64,000 nt of DNA from CBDCEG01 sp965215775 (GTDB taxonomy: Bacteria; Pseudomonadota; Gammaproteobacteria; Cardiobacteriales; Ostreibacteriaceae). Position numbers and translations under genes: made by a program. The notes under the pieces were generated by a model. That model made no database searches, had not been told where the DNA came from, and saw only the letters and a program-made list of their open reading frames with translations. The stretch lies in NCBI GenBank assembly GCA_965215775.1, contig CBDCEG010000009.1, positions 62,001-126,000 of the forward strand. Direction: 5' to 3'. Shown here piece by piece: positions 44,255-53,243 of this stretch (position 1 is the stretch's first letter; each line of letters opens with the position of its first letter).

Positions 44255-45121
44255 TTATTTCTTTTTAGCTCCGAATGCTGCTCTTACTTCTTTTCGTGGT
44301 TCACGAGTAAGATATGTTCCACCTAATTCAGTAGCCTTAGGTCCATAAAAATACCCTTCAAAATGACCCTTCGTATTTTTTGATGAAAAAGTATTACCAT
44401 TTATTTTACCATTTAAGCCTTTTTTGAATGAAATATGGTCATTCTCAGCAATATCTCCTGTTATAGTTTTTCCTGCAAAATCAACATTAAAAGTTATTTC
44501 ACCAGTTACAACATCATTAAAGCTTTTTATGTATTCTTTACTTGATGCAAAATCTCCTTTATAAACAGCTTTACCTGTTGTTGGCATATCTAATGTTGAA
44601 TAACCTTGTGCAAAAGTTACTACTGGATGACTAAGTGAAGAGGCTAATTTTGATTCTAACAATCCAAATTTAACATGAGAGTAATCAGTTCCACTTACTA
44701 CCCTTGGGTTATTACTGCCATCTCCTTCAATATAAAACCTTCCTACTGAGAATCCTTCTGGTATAAGAGTTAGCTCTTTATATTCACCACCTACAATATT
44801 TAACGCTCTAATACTTAATGTGTCAATATCTTCATTTTGCTTCTTATTAATTCGTGTAGACCAGTTTGCTTTAGAAATCTTGAAAAATCCATTAGATGTA
44901 TTTGTATTTGTAGATGGAGTTGGCGTTGTTGTAACTGCAGGTTTTTTTGTAGGCGTTGTAACTGCAGGCTTCTTAGTTGGTGTTGTAACTGCAGGCTTCT
45001 TTGTTGTTGGAGTTTTAGTAGTTGAAATACTGCTTCCTTTAGAAGAAGAGCTTCCACCACCGCCACAAGCGATTAGAGATACTGCGATTGTTGTTAATAA
45101 AACTTTATTCATTGTCTTCAT
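44255..45121 (-). CDS. Slam-associated surface lipoprotein 2 (TbpB-like C-terminus)
   Basis: The 288-residue paralogue of lipoprotein 1 has the same lipobox (Cys19) and Gly/Ser stretch. Its KKPAVTTPT linker has three copies (residues 41-70). The C-terminal domain ends EGYFYGPKATELGGTY and FGAKKK. Central segments such as FAQGYSTLDMP, NVDFAGKTITGDIAENDHIS and FKKGLN are almost identical to lipoprotein 1, whereas the first part of the folded domain (about 75-150) diverges. This points to a variable ligand- or antibody-exposed face. Nine octamer repeats lie 44 bp before the ATG. Confidence 0.82.
   Translation of the reverse strand: MKTMNKVLLTTIAVSLIACGGGGSSSSKGSSISTTKTPTTKKPAVTTPTKKPAVTTPTKKPAVTTTPTPSTNTNTSNGFFKISKANWSTRINKKQNEDIDTLSIRALNIVGGEYKELTLIPEGFSVGRFYIEGDGSNNPRVVSGTDYSHVKFGLLESKLASSLSHPVVTFAQGYSTLDMPTTGKAVYKGDFASSKEYIKSFNDVVTGEITFNVDFAGKTITGDIAENDHISFKKGLNGKINGNTFSSKNTKGHFEGYFYGPKATELGGTYLTREPRKEVRAAFGAKKK
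44912..45001 (-). repeat. coding tandem repeat in lipoprotein 2 linker
   Basis: Three in-frame copies of the KKPAVTTPT-encoding unit are seen, against five in lipoprotein 1 and none in lipoprotein 3. Confidence 0.85.
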
Positions 45122-45165
45122 AATATTTACCTTTTGTTATAATTAAAAAATATTATGCAAAATTA

Positions 45166-45242
45166 TTTCTGCATTTCTGCATTTCTGCATTTCTGCATTT
45201 CTGCATTTCTGCATTTCTGCATTTCTGCATTTCTGCATTTCT
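45166..45242. repeat. octanucleotide array, 9 copies, upstream of lipoprotein 2
   Basis: Nine perfect TTTCTGCA units (45166-45237) and a partial copy lie 44 bases before the lipoprotein 2 start. The flanks are the same as in the array of lipoprotein 1. Lipoprotein 3 has one TTTCTGCA in the same place (46330-46337, 43 bases before its ATG), so the single copy may be the ancestral state. Confidence 0.95.
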
Positions 45243-45307
45243 AAAATTGTAACAATAAGCACCATAAAGGCAACTGTTTTTATTTACATTTCAAATAAAA
45301 AGCAAAT

Positions 45308-45340
45308 AAAAAAAGGTAGCAAGAAAAACCTACTACCTTT
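45308..45340 (-). terminator. terminator after surface lipoprotein 3
   Basis: AAAGGTAG (45312-45319) pairs with CTACCTTT (45333-45340), with a T-run on the minus strand. It is the third copy of the same terminator in this locus. Confidence 0.85.
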
Positions 45341-45398
45341 AAAATTTAGTTTAATTATTAGCTAAAGCTTAAAAAAACTTAGCTATCAATTAATTGGA

Positions 45399-46286
45399 TT
45401 ATTTCTTTTTAGCTCCGAAAACTGCTGAGTTTTTTTCATCTAAATAAACACCACCCAGCTCATTGGCATTTTTGCCGTAGAAACTTCCAAGAAAACTTTT
45501 ATCTTTATTTTCAAACCTATTTCCTATTATGCTACCTTTAAGTTTAGATTCAATGCTCATAACAGCCTCAGGAAGACTACCTTTTATTGTTTTTCCACCA
45601 AAATCAACATCAAATACTACTTTAGTAAAACCAGTCTCATCTTTAATCAATGAAGAGTTATTGAGATCACCTTCATATTTCGCAATACCAGTTACAGGCA
45701 TATCTTCAACCTTATCCCCTTGACTTATAAAATAAAGTTTATTACCTTTCTCTAATATAACAAAGTGAGATTGTTTATATTTTAACGGACTTAACATAAT
45801 TTTATTAACCCCTTCTTCAGTTCCAGCATCATGAAATAATTCATCACCTTTAGTTGAAATCAGGTGTATTTTTTTACCACCTATAATCACTGAATGTATA
45901 TCAGACTCCTTTGTGTCTGATGCATAAGCCTGATTTGAAGATTTATTCGTATTAAAGTCATCAATAATAATAACACCTTGTACTTTAAAGTCTTTTGTTA
46001 CCTGCTCAAAATTTGGAGTTGATATATCGTTATTGTCAAGATCAATAAGCCTTTCATCAGCTGCTTTTATTACCTTTTCTCTCTCTACTCTCGCCTCTTC
46101 TCTTTTTTTAGCTTTTTCTCTTTTTTTAGCTTCTTTTCTAGCCTTATCTTCTTTCTGTGCTTTAGTTGTTTTCGTTGTTGGGGTTTGGGTTGTTGAAATA
46201 CTACTTCCTTTAGAAGAAGAGCTTCCGCCACAAGCGATTAGAGATACTGCGATTGTTGTTAGTAAAATTTTATTTGTTGTTTTCAT
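45399..46286 (-). CDS. Slam-associated surface lipoprotein 3 (TbpB-like C-terminus, charged linker)
   Basis: The 295-residue paralogue shares the signal and lipobox (SLIAC) but has two fewer Gly and a different linker. In place of KKPAVTTPT repeats it has a highly charged Lys/Glu/Arg helix (about 42-76, with KAKKREKAKKREEARVERE). The folded domain ends GSFYGKNANELGGVY and FGAKKK, and its middle part differs strongly from the other two. It is the most distant member. Only one octamer lies upstream, so it is expected to be expressed in a constant way if the arrays cause switching in the others. Confidence 0.8.
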   Translation of the reverse strand: MKTTNKILLTTIAVSLIACGGSSSSKGSSISTTQTPTTKTTKAQKEDKARKEAKKREKAKKREEARVEREKVIKAADERLIDLDNNDISTPNFEQVTKDFKVQGVIIIDDFNTNKSSNQAYASDTKESDIHSVIIGGKKIHLISTKGDELFHDAGTEEGVNKIMLSPLKYKQSHFVILEKGNKLYFISQGDKVEDMPVTGIAKYEGDLNNSSLIKDETGFTKVVFDVDFGGKTIKGSLPEAVMSIESKLKGSIIGNRFENKDKSFLGSFYGKNANELGGVYLDEKNSAVFGAKKK

Positions 46287-46460
46287 AATTATATCCTTTT
46301 TATTATTAATAAATATTGTGTAAAATCATTTTCTGCATTTAAAGATTGTATCATAAATATAAAGGTGCAAATATTAATTTTTGCTACTGTGTTTAACTTA
46401 ATAACTAAGGTTATCTAAAATACTTATTGCTTAATAACTTTTTACTTAATAATTTATTAT

Positions 46461-47138
46461 TTAGTCAAACCTATAGCCTTGACCATGAACTGTTTGAATA
46501 AGTTTTGGATTAGCTGGATCAAGTTCTATTAATTTTCTAATTTTTGAGATGTGTTGGTCTAATGTTCGTGAGTTTGGATAGTGTTCATAACCCCAAACAA
46601 AATCAAATAACATATCTCTTGTTACAACTTTACTTTGGTTAGTTTTGAAGCATTTCAAAATATTAATTTCTCTTAAAGAAAGGTCAATATTAAGTTCTGT
46701 TGATTTTGCACGCAGTTCATTTGGGAATATTTCTAAATGCCCAAAGATAAAACTATCTCCTAGTTTTTTTGTTTTTGAGAGGACTCTTCGGCTAATTGCT
46801 TTTATTCGTGCTTTTAGTTCTGAAACTCCAAAAGGCTTGCTTATAAAATCATCAGCACCAAGCTCTAGCCCAACAACTTTATCGATTTCCTCAGTTTTTG
46901 CGGATAAAAATATAATTGGAATATCATCATTTGTTTTACGGATTTCTTTACAAACTGAATAACCATCCATTTCAGGCATCATAATATCCAATACTACAAA
47001 ATCAGGGATTTCTTGATTATATTTATCAATAGCTACTTTGCCATTTTCTGCAAGAGTTACTTGATAACCTTCCTGTGAAAGTATATCAAATAACCCATTT
47101 CGTATATTTAAATCATCTTCTGCTATTAAAATTTTCAT
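46461..47138 (-). CDS. OmpR/PhoB-family response regulator, orphan
   Basis: The 225-residue protein has a receiver domain (about 1-120, acidic pocket AEDD, phospho-acceptor Asp51 in VVLDIMMPEMDGY, switch Thr/Ser in FLSAK, Lys in ISKPFG) and a winged-helix DNA-binding domain (about 130-225, with SLREINILKCF and TVHGQGYRF). No histidine kinase gene is nearby, so the partner must be elsewhere. It starts 18 bases after htpX on the same strand and is probably co-transcribed, which hints at envelope-stress control. The target genes are unknown. Confidence 0.88.
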   Translation of the reverse strand: MKILIAEDDLNIRNGLFDILSQEGYQVTLAENGKVAIDKYNQEIPDFVVLDIMMPEMDGYSVCKEIRKTNDDIPIIFLSAKTEEIDKVVGLELGADDFISKPFGVSELKARIKAISRRVLSKTKKLGDSFIFGHLEIFPNELRAKSTELNIDLSLREINILKCFKTNQSKVVTRDMLFDFVWGYEHYPNSRTLDQHISKIRKLIELDPANPKLIQTVHGQGYRFD

Positions 47139-47156
47139 AGTTTGAAGATTATTCTT

Positions 47157-48020
47157 TTATGCAGACTCTAAAGCAGCAATTCTTTTTTCAAGAGGTGGGT
47201 GAGTTGAAAATAATCCAGAAAAAGCTGTTATTCCAAATGCTGCCATTTGATCTGGTAATTTCTTAGTTTGACCTTGCAGTTGAATTCTTTGCAAAGCTCT
47301 TAGTGCGTTTGCCATATTTTTGTTTGAAGTTAAATCTGCACCACCTTTGTCGGCGTGAAATTCTCTATATCTTGAAAACCACATAACAATCATAGAAGCA
47401 AAAATTCCCAAAACCATTTGCATCGCCATTGAAACCATAAAATAAGAACCTCTTGAACTGTTACCATCTCCACTTCTACTAACAACTTGTGCAACAATTC
47501 TCGCAAGGAAGAATACAAAAGTATTCAAAACACCTTGTAATAAAGTTGATGTAATCATATCACCATTCACAACATGAGCCATTTCGTGTCCAATCACAGC
47601 TTCAACTTCTTCCTTGGTCATAACTTGAATAAGACCAGAGCTAACTGCAACTAAGGCTTTGTTTTTACTTGCTCCAGTTGCAAATGCATTTGGTGCTTGT
47701 GAATGAAAAATACCAACTTCTGGCATAGTTATATTTAGTTTATCTGACATTCGCTCAACTGTTCTATAAAGCCAAGCTTCTGTTTCATTTTGTGGCGATT
47801 CAATAACTTGAACTTTCATAGATCTTTTTGCCATAAATTTACTAAGAAACAAAGAAATAAACGAACCACCAAAACCAAATAATGCTGACATTATAAATAG
47901 GCTAGTTAGATTTATTCCCTTTTCAGTAAGTGCTGGCTCAAGCCCAAGGACTTTTACGATGATGCCAATCATCATCATAATTCCTAAATTTGTTAAAATT
48001 AATAAAAAAATAGCTTTCAT
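47157..48020 (-). CDS. htpX: membrane zinc protease HtpX
   Basis: The 287-residue M48 protease has two N-terminal spans (about 4-25 and 38-60), the zinc motif HEMAH at 145-149 and the third ligand Glu in YREFHADKGGA. Two more spans lie at about 157-175 and 190-212. It degrades damaged inner-membrane proteins together with FtsH in E. coli. An AGGAGAT ribosome site is present. It precedes the response-regulator gene. Confidence 0.95.
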   Translation of the reverse strand: MKAIFLLILTNLGIMMMIGIIVKVLGLEPALTEKGINLTSLFIMSALFGFGGSFISLFLSKFMAKRSMKVQVIESPQNETEAWLYRTVERMSDKLNITMPEVGIFHSQAPNAFATGASKNKALVAVSSGLIQVMTKEEVEAVIGHEMAHVVNGDMITSTLLQGVLNTFVFFLARIVAQVVSRSGDGNSSRGSYFMVSMAMQMVLGIFASMIVMWFSRYREFHADKGGADLTSNKNMANALRALQRIQLQGQTKKLPDQMAAFGITAFSGLFSTHPPLEKRIAALESA

Positions 48021-48088
48021 AATTTATCTCCTCTTATATTTTATAATTTAATAGTGTGGTTAATACCAATTAATCTAATGGTTTAATG

Positions 48089-49276
48089 CTAATCAATTTC
48101 AGCAACTTCAAAATCACCATTAGTTTCTACAATCTTATGCGTATATTTTTGATTATTCATCTCATCTAAATTAAGTTGAGAAATTACAATATTATCTTTT
48201 CTGCATTTATCCACAAAATCTTGTAGTTTTTTAGAATAAGGTAAATCACAAAGAATCATTTTCTTTGAATTTTTTATTTTACCCATAACTCTAGCAATAG
48301 TATTTAAATTACAACTAAATCCTGTTGCTGGTCGTGAATTATCACCATTTTTAAGGTTATTTGGTCTGTCATATCTCCCACCTTTTGCAAGTGTCTGCCA
48401 TTGGCTTGGGTGATAAATTGCAAAAATCAAACCATTATGATAACCATAGCCTCTGATATCGCCCAAATCTAAGTTAATTGAAAGCTCTGGAAATCTATTT
48501 ATAACACTTGTAATAACTTGCTCTAGCAAACTTATTGCTTCTAAAACTTTTGGTATTTTTGAGTAGGTTTCTTTTGCTTTATTTAAAGTTGCTTCGTTGC
48601 CATTTAATTTAGTAAGCTCAAATAAATAACCAATTGCATCTTTATGTTCTATTTGATGGGTTTTTATTAGAAATTTAATATCTTTTTTATCTTTCCTAAT
48701 AATTGCATCAATAAAAGTTGAGAAATTTTCTTTCCTAACTCCAAGAAACAGTAATAATTCAGTAACAATATCAACATTTCCAATATCTAGTATGAAATCT
48801 GTAAGCTTGATTTTTTGTAAATAAGAAACTAGTAAACAAACAATCTCAGCATCAGCTTCCCAGCTTTCACAACCAAATAGCTCAACACCTGTTACTGTTG
48901 GGTTTTTAACATTACCATAGCCTGTTGGGTAGCTTCTAACCACTTCTCCTGAATAAGAGTAACGACTGACTTTATCTGTTTTTAGATAATGTTCATCAAT
49001 TCTAGCAATTTGTGGAGTTATATCTGCTCTTATTCCAAGTTGTTTTCCTGTTTCTTGGTCTTTAAATTGAATTGTTTGTAAAATCAAATCATCTACATTT
49101 AAACCTTCCACCAAAGAATCTAAATATTCCATAATTGGTGGTCTAACACGCTTATAACCCCAGCTTGTGAAAGTTTCAGTTGCTTGATTTTCAAGAAAGT
49201 CAATTTTCTTTGTTTCTTTTAAAAGTGATTCAACCACACCTTGTGGAAGCATCCAAGATTGAATATTTGCTGTCAT
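48089..49276 (-). CDS. hisZ: ATP phosphoribosyltransferase regulatory subunit HisZ
   Basis: The 395-residue protein resembles a histidyl-tRNA synthetase core without the anticodon-binding part. Motif 2-like segments include LGIRADITPQIARID and the block YSYSGEVVRSYP, and GGRYDRPNNL matches the HisZ signature. It partners the short HisG to start histidine synthesis. hisG is not in the window. The position after hflK-hflC is the common gammaproteobacterial order. Confidence 0.88.
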   Translation of the reverse strand: MTANIQSWMLPQGVVESLLKETKKIDFLENQATETFTSWGYKRVRPPIMEYLDSLVEGLNVDDLILQTIQFKDQETGKQLGIRADITPQIARIDEHYLKTDKVSRYSYSGEVVRSYPTGYGNVKNPTVTGVELFGCESWEADAEIVCLLVSYLQKIKLTDFILDIGNVDIVTELLLFLGVRKENFSTFIDAIIRKDKKDIKFLIKTHQIEHKDAIGYLFELTKLNGNEATLNKAKETYSKIPKVLEAISLLEQVITSVINRFPELSINLDLGDIRGYGYHNGLIFAIYHPSQWQTLAKGGRYDRPNNLKNGDNSRPATGFSCNLNTIARVMGKIKNSKKMILCDLPYSKKLQDFVDKCRKDNIVISQLNLDEMNNQKYTHKIVETNGDFEVAEID

Positions 49277-49324
49277 ATTATTTACTTATTTAATTGCTTA
49301 TTTAATTTTTTATTTAACTACTTA

Positions 49325-49354
49325 TTTAATAATTTAATAATTTAATAATTTAAT
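49325..49354. repeat. short AT octamer repeat between hflC and hisZ
   Basis: TTTAATAA is repeated three times plus a partial copy in the 93-bp gap between hflC and hisZ. It could be a simple slippage repeat, as the gap is almost pure A+T. Confidence 0.75.
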
Positions 49355-49369
49355 TACTATCCTATTAGC

Positions 49370-50227
49370 TTATTTCTTTAAAAACTTAAAGAATTCAGAA
49401 TTAGGGGAAGTTATCATCGTGCTATTTTTGTTACCAAAAGAATTTCTATAAGCTTTTAAGCTTTTTTGGAATTTATAGAATTCTTCATCTTTAGAGAATG
49501 CTTTTGCATAAATTTCAGTTGCTTTTGCTTCTCCTTGACCTTGTAATATTTCAGCATCTCGGTTTGCATTTGCAAATAATATTCTAACTTCTCTATCTGT
49601 TTTTGCGGTAATTGTTGCAGCTCTTTCTTGCCCTTCTGCTCTAAGTTTTGCTGATACTCTATATCTTTCAGACGCCATTCTTTTAAAAACATTGTCTTTT
49701 ATATTGTCTGAAAAATCCACTCTTTTCACACGAACATCAATAACATCCATTCCTTGGTTAGCAACCTCTTTGGCTAGAGTTTTTGTGATTTGCCCCATTA
49801 TTTCTGAACGATCTTTTGAAACAACTTCGTTCACAGTTCGTTTTGCAAATTCACCACGCAAGTCATCAGAGATTATTTGTGAGATTAGGTTTGCTGCATT
49901 TTGAAAGTTACCTCTAGTTGAAACATAAAACTTCTGCGTATCTGAAATTTTCCATTCAACAAAATAATCAACAACAAGTTCTTTTTTCTCTTCAGTTAAA
50001 ATATCTTCTGGCTCAGCATCAAGTATTTGTAACCTGCTATCAAACTTTACAACATTTTCAATAAAAGGAACTTTAAAGTGAATTCCTGGTTTTAAATCGT
50101 TTGCTGTTATTTGTCCAAGTCTTAGTTTGATTGCTGTTTCCCCTTCTTGAATAATAAAAAAGGAAAATGATAATATTATTGCAACAACTATTGCAACTAC
50201 TGGGATTAATCTAGTTATTAGTCTCAT
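49370..50227 (-). CDS. hflC: FtsH modulator HflC
   Basis: The 285-residue band-7/SPFH protein has one N-terminal span (about 7-25), the SPFH domain starting EGETAIKLRLGQI, and the C-terminal coiled region AEGQERAATITAKTDREV. With HflK it forms the cage around the FtsH protease in the inner membrane. Its ATG overlaps the hflK stop by four bases, so the two are coupled. Confidence 0.93.
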   Translation of the reverse strand: MRLITRLIPVVAIVVAIILSFSFFIIQEGETAIKLRLGQITANDLKPGIHFKVPFIENVVKFDSRLQILDAEPEDILTEEKKELVVDYFVEWKISDTQKFYVSTRGNFQNAANLISQIISDDLRGEFAKRTVNEVVSKDRSEIMGQITKTLAKEVANQGMDVIDVRVKRVDFSDNIKDNVFKRMASERYRVSAKLRAEGQERAATITAKTDREVRILFANANRDAEILQGQGEAKATEIYAKAFSKDEEFYKFQKSLKAYRNSFGNKNSTMITSPNSEFFKFLKK

Positions 50228-51426
50228 CTTATTCTCCTATCTTTTTTGGTTTGTGTGTCTGTTGTATTTATATTTGTTTGTGGCACAACATTATAAACTT
50301 GTTTTTGTGGAACAACTTGCTGTCTATTTTGCTGAACTGGAGGAAGCGGTGCAGTCATATTATTAGAATTCGTGGAGTTTGCTCCAGAACCATTTACAGG
50401 CAAGTATAAAATTGGTGCATTTTCACCAGTATCAACAATTATATTATTTACATTTTTATAAACATCTTCAAGTGCCTCAATATACATTCTATCTCTAGTC
50501 ACTTGAGGTGCAACTTTATAGCTTTTAAGAACTTCTTCAAATCTATTCGCTTCACCAGTTGCTTTTGCAATTATTTTTTGTTTATAAGCCTCTGCATTTT
50601 CAGTAATAACTTTCGCCTGACCTCTAGCAATTGGAACTTCTTTATTTTGGTAACCTTGTGCTGTTAAAACTGAGTTTTCAGCATCTTCCCTAGCCCTTAC
50701 AACATCATCAAAAGCTTTTTGAACTTCTTGTGGTGCTTTAGCCTCTCTAAGCTCAACCCTTAAAACATCAATACCAACTTCAAATTTCTTTAGAGTTGCA
50801 ATCAAATTTGACTTAACAAGAGCAGGCCATTCAGCACGACCATTTGTTAAAATATAATCAACATTATTTGTCCCAACAACTTCACGAATTGAAGAAATCA
50901 TAGTTTCTTTAAGAACTTGAGTTGGATTATTTACTTTAAAAATAAAGTCTTCTGGATTTGATATTTTATATTGAACACTCAAGCTAACTTCTATAATATT
51001 TTCATCAGAAGTAAGCATTTGCCCATATCCTTTACCTGAGTCTTTACTTCCAACAGTAATAGTTTGAACACTTTCTGTATCTAGCTTTCTAACAGAACCT
51101 ATAGGAGTTGGCGCACGCCAGTGCCAGCCAGAAGTGGTTGTTTCAGAGTGTTTACCAAATCTTAATTCAACACCATTAAACCCTTCTTGAACAACATACA
51201 GACCAGAAGCTAACCAAGCAACAAATAAACCACCAACAATTAAAGCAATTGTTTTTGGTGGAATACCACTAGAATTAGATCCGCCATTATCAGATGAATT
51301 ATTTGAACCATTATCATCTTCTTTTTCACCTAAGAAAGTTTTTTTAAGTTGATTTAGAATATCAGTGAAACCACTTTCACCAGTGTTTTTAGGTTCTTTT
51401 CCCCAAGGGTCGTTGTCTTGACTCAT
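50224..51426 (-). CDS. hflK: FtsH modulator HflK
   Basis: The 400-residue band-7 protein has the HflK N-terminal block NDPWGKEPKN, a Ser/Asn/Gly-rich cytoplasmic segment (about 38-55) and one span (about 60-80). The SPFH domain starts VQEGFNGVELRFGK. The C-terminal tail (about 350-400) is Gln- and Asn-rich. It acts with HflC. The gene is 58 bases after hflX. Confidence 0.93.
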   Translation of the reverse strand: MSQDNDPWGKEPKNTGESGFTDILNQLKKTFLGEKEDDNGSNNSSDNGGSNSSGIPPKTIALIVGGLFVAWLASGLYVVQEGFNGVELRFGKHSETTTSGWHWRAPTPIGSVRKLDTESVQTITVGSKDSGKGYGQMLTSDENIIEVSLSVQYKISNPEDFIFKVNNPTQVLKETMISSIREVVGTNNVDYILTNGRAEWPALVKSNLIATLKKFEVGIDVLRVELREAKAPQEVQKAFDDVVRAREDAENSVLTAQGYQNKEVPIARGQAKVITENAEAYKQKIIAKATGEANRFEEVLKSYKVAPQVTRDRMYIEALEDVYKNVNNIIVDTGENAPILYLPVNGSGANSTNSNNMTAPLPPVQQNRQQVVPQKQVYNVVPQTNINTTDTQTKKDRRIR

Positions 51427-51483
51427 TTATTCCTCGTTTTATATTTAGCTAACTTTAGCAATTTTCAGCAAGAAACTTATATT

Positions 51484-52764
51484 TTACATTTCCTGCCAAG
51501 TATTTTTAAATTCTTTTAAAAAGTAATTATAACGCTTTTTAGATAAAGTGCATTCTAAAATCATCTCTCCTTTGTCATTATAACTTTCAGAGTTAATTGC
51601 ATTTTCATCAAACAGCATAGCTCTTAATTTGGCGTCTGTTGGTAGTAATTTCAAGGTAAAGTTTAAATTTTCTCCATAAAAAAACCTAATTAACTCATCT
51701 TTTAAAATTTCAATTCCAGCGCCAGTCGTTGATGATACAAAGACTGCATCAGAATTATCACCTTTTATCAAACAAGGCTTTTGATCAGTTAAATCAATTT
51801 TGTTATAAACTCTAATTACTGGTTTTTTATCCGCTCCAATTTCTTTTAGAATTTCTAAAACATCATGCTCTTTTTCCAAATGCTCTTTATCAGCACTATC
51901 AATAATGTGCAAAATCAGGTCTGCATCTATCGTTTCTTGTAATGTTGATTTAAATGATTCCACCAGCTCGTGAGGTAAATTACTAATAAAGCCAACTGTA
52001 TCAGTTAATAAAAGCTTTTGTTTTCCTGAGTGCGAAAGTTTCCTAAGAGTTGTATCCAAAGTTGCAAATAGCTGATCTTGGACATAAACATTTGCATCAG
52101 TTAGTTTATTAAAAAGAGTGGATTTTCCAGCATTTGTATAACCAACAACTGCTACAACAGGGTAACCTTTTCTTTTTCGCCCAGAATTCATAACACTTCT
52201 TTGTGCAGAAACTTTTTTCAGGCGTTTGTTTATTTGTTTTATTCTAGCAGTTAAAAGTCTTCTATCAGTTTCAAGTTGAGTTTCCCCAGGTCCTCGCAAG
52301 CCAATCCCACCTTTTTGTCTTTCCAAGTGAGTCCAGCCACGAATAAGCCTCGTTGATAAATGCTCTAATTGTGCTAATTCAACTTGGAGTTTTCCTTCAT
52401 AAGACCTTGCTCGTTGTGCAAAAATATCAAGAATTAAACCTGTTCTATCTAAAACTCTACACTCAAAAACTGCTTCCAAATTTCTTTCTTGCGAAGGAGA
52501 AAGTGAGGCGTTAAACATAACAAGCTTAACATCGTGAGCTTTGATTATTTCAACAATTTCTTCTGCTTTTCCTTTTCCAATCAAAAATTTGGAGTTGGCA
52601 ATTTTTCTTACAATATGCAAAGAGTCAAAAATTTCCGCACCAGAAGACAAAGCTAAATCTTTAAATTCATCTTGGTCAGAACTGAGCAGCAATCTATCCA
52701 AAGAAACCTGAACTAATAAGGTTTTCTCAGCATTTTCGGAGTCTTTACTGGGTCTATCAAACAA
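51484..52764 (-). CDS. hflX: ribosome-associated GTPase HflX
   Basis: The 426-residue protein has the HflX N-terminal domain, the glycine-rich linker KGGIGLRGPGETQLETDRR and a central G domain: G1 GYTNAGKST, G3 DTVGF and G4 NKID. It splits stalled ribosomes in other bacteria. It lies between hfq and hflK, the usual order. A 120-bp gap separates it from hfq. Confidence 0.95.
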   Translation of the reverse strand: MFDRPSKDSENAEKTLLVQVSLDRLLLSSDQDEFKDLALSSGAEIFDSLHIVRKIANSKFLIGKGKAEEIVEIIKAHDVKLVMFNASLSPSQERNLEAVFECRVLDRTGLILDIFAQRARSYEGKLQVELAQLEHLSTRLIRGWTHLERQKGGIGLRGPGETQLETDRRLLTARIKQINKRLKKVSAQRSVMNSGRKRKGYPVVAVVGYTNAGKSTLFNKLTDANVYVQDQLFATLDTTLRKLSHSGKQKLLLTDTVGFISNLPHELVESFKSTLQETIDADLILHIIDSADKEHLEKEHDVLEILKEIGADKKPVIRVYNKIDLTDQKPCLIKGDNSDAVFVSSTTGAGIEILKDELIRFFYGENLNFTLKLLPTDAKLRAMLFDENAINSESYNDKGEMILECTLSKKRYNYFLKEFKNTWQEM

Positions 52765-52884
52765 TTAAAGTATCCTCGTTAGAATACTTAATATTATTTT
52801 AATATTTTTATAAGAAATTTTTATCAAGTTAAGTTAGTTTTTTTAAGCTAAATCTAAAGTAGCAAATAGCTTAAAATTATTTGA

Positions 52885-53115
52885 CTAATCTTCTTTCTTA
52901 GTTTCAGCTAATAAATCAATATACACAGCAGGAACAATTGTAGAAATTGAATGCTTATATATTAATTGACTTGAGTGACTTTTTAGAAGTATTGAAAATT
53001 GGTCGTAAGAATCAATCTGTCCTTGAAGTTTTATGCCGTTTACTAGAAAAATAGAAACATTTACTTTGTCTCTACGAAGTAAGTTTAAATATGGGTCTTG
53101 TAGTGAGTTATTCAT
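52885..53115 (-). CDS. hfq: RNA chaperone Hfq
   Basis: The 76-residue protein has the Sm1 motif ([20 protein letters not shown] through [16 protein letters not shown], split here) and the Sm2 motif [10 protein letters not shown], which holds the proximal-face YKH residues. The acidic tail is short and lacks the long E. coli C-terminus. It helps small RNAs pair with mRNAs. miaA, often upstream, is not here; uvrB lies upstream instead. Confidence 0.95.
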   Translation of the reverse strand: MNNSLQDPYLNLLRRDKVNVSIFLVNGIKLQGQIDSYDQFSILLKSHSSQLIYKHSISTIVPAVYIDLLAETKKED

Positions 53116-53243
53116 TTTATTTTATCAATTATATTAAAGTTATACTTATCATTAGTTTATACGCTATTTATTCACCTATTACCTATGCTATTATTTTTAT
53201 AATAATAAAAGAATTGTCTTAATTGTAACTTATTTATTCAGTA

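Noticed and set aside
43613..45146. Long open frames on other frames and on the opposite strand of the lipoprotein genes (Leu/Gln-rich and Val/Gly-rich)
   Set aside because: They arise from the Lys/Pro/Thr repeat DNA read in other frames; the minus-strand genes have lipoboxes, ribosome sites and terminators.
43982..45242. CRISPR-like array
   Set aside because: The 8-bp units are directly adjacent with no spacers and there are no cas genes.
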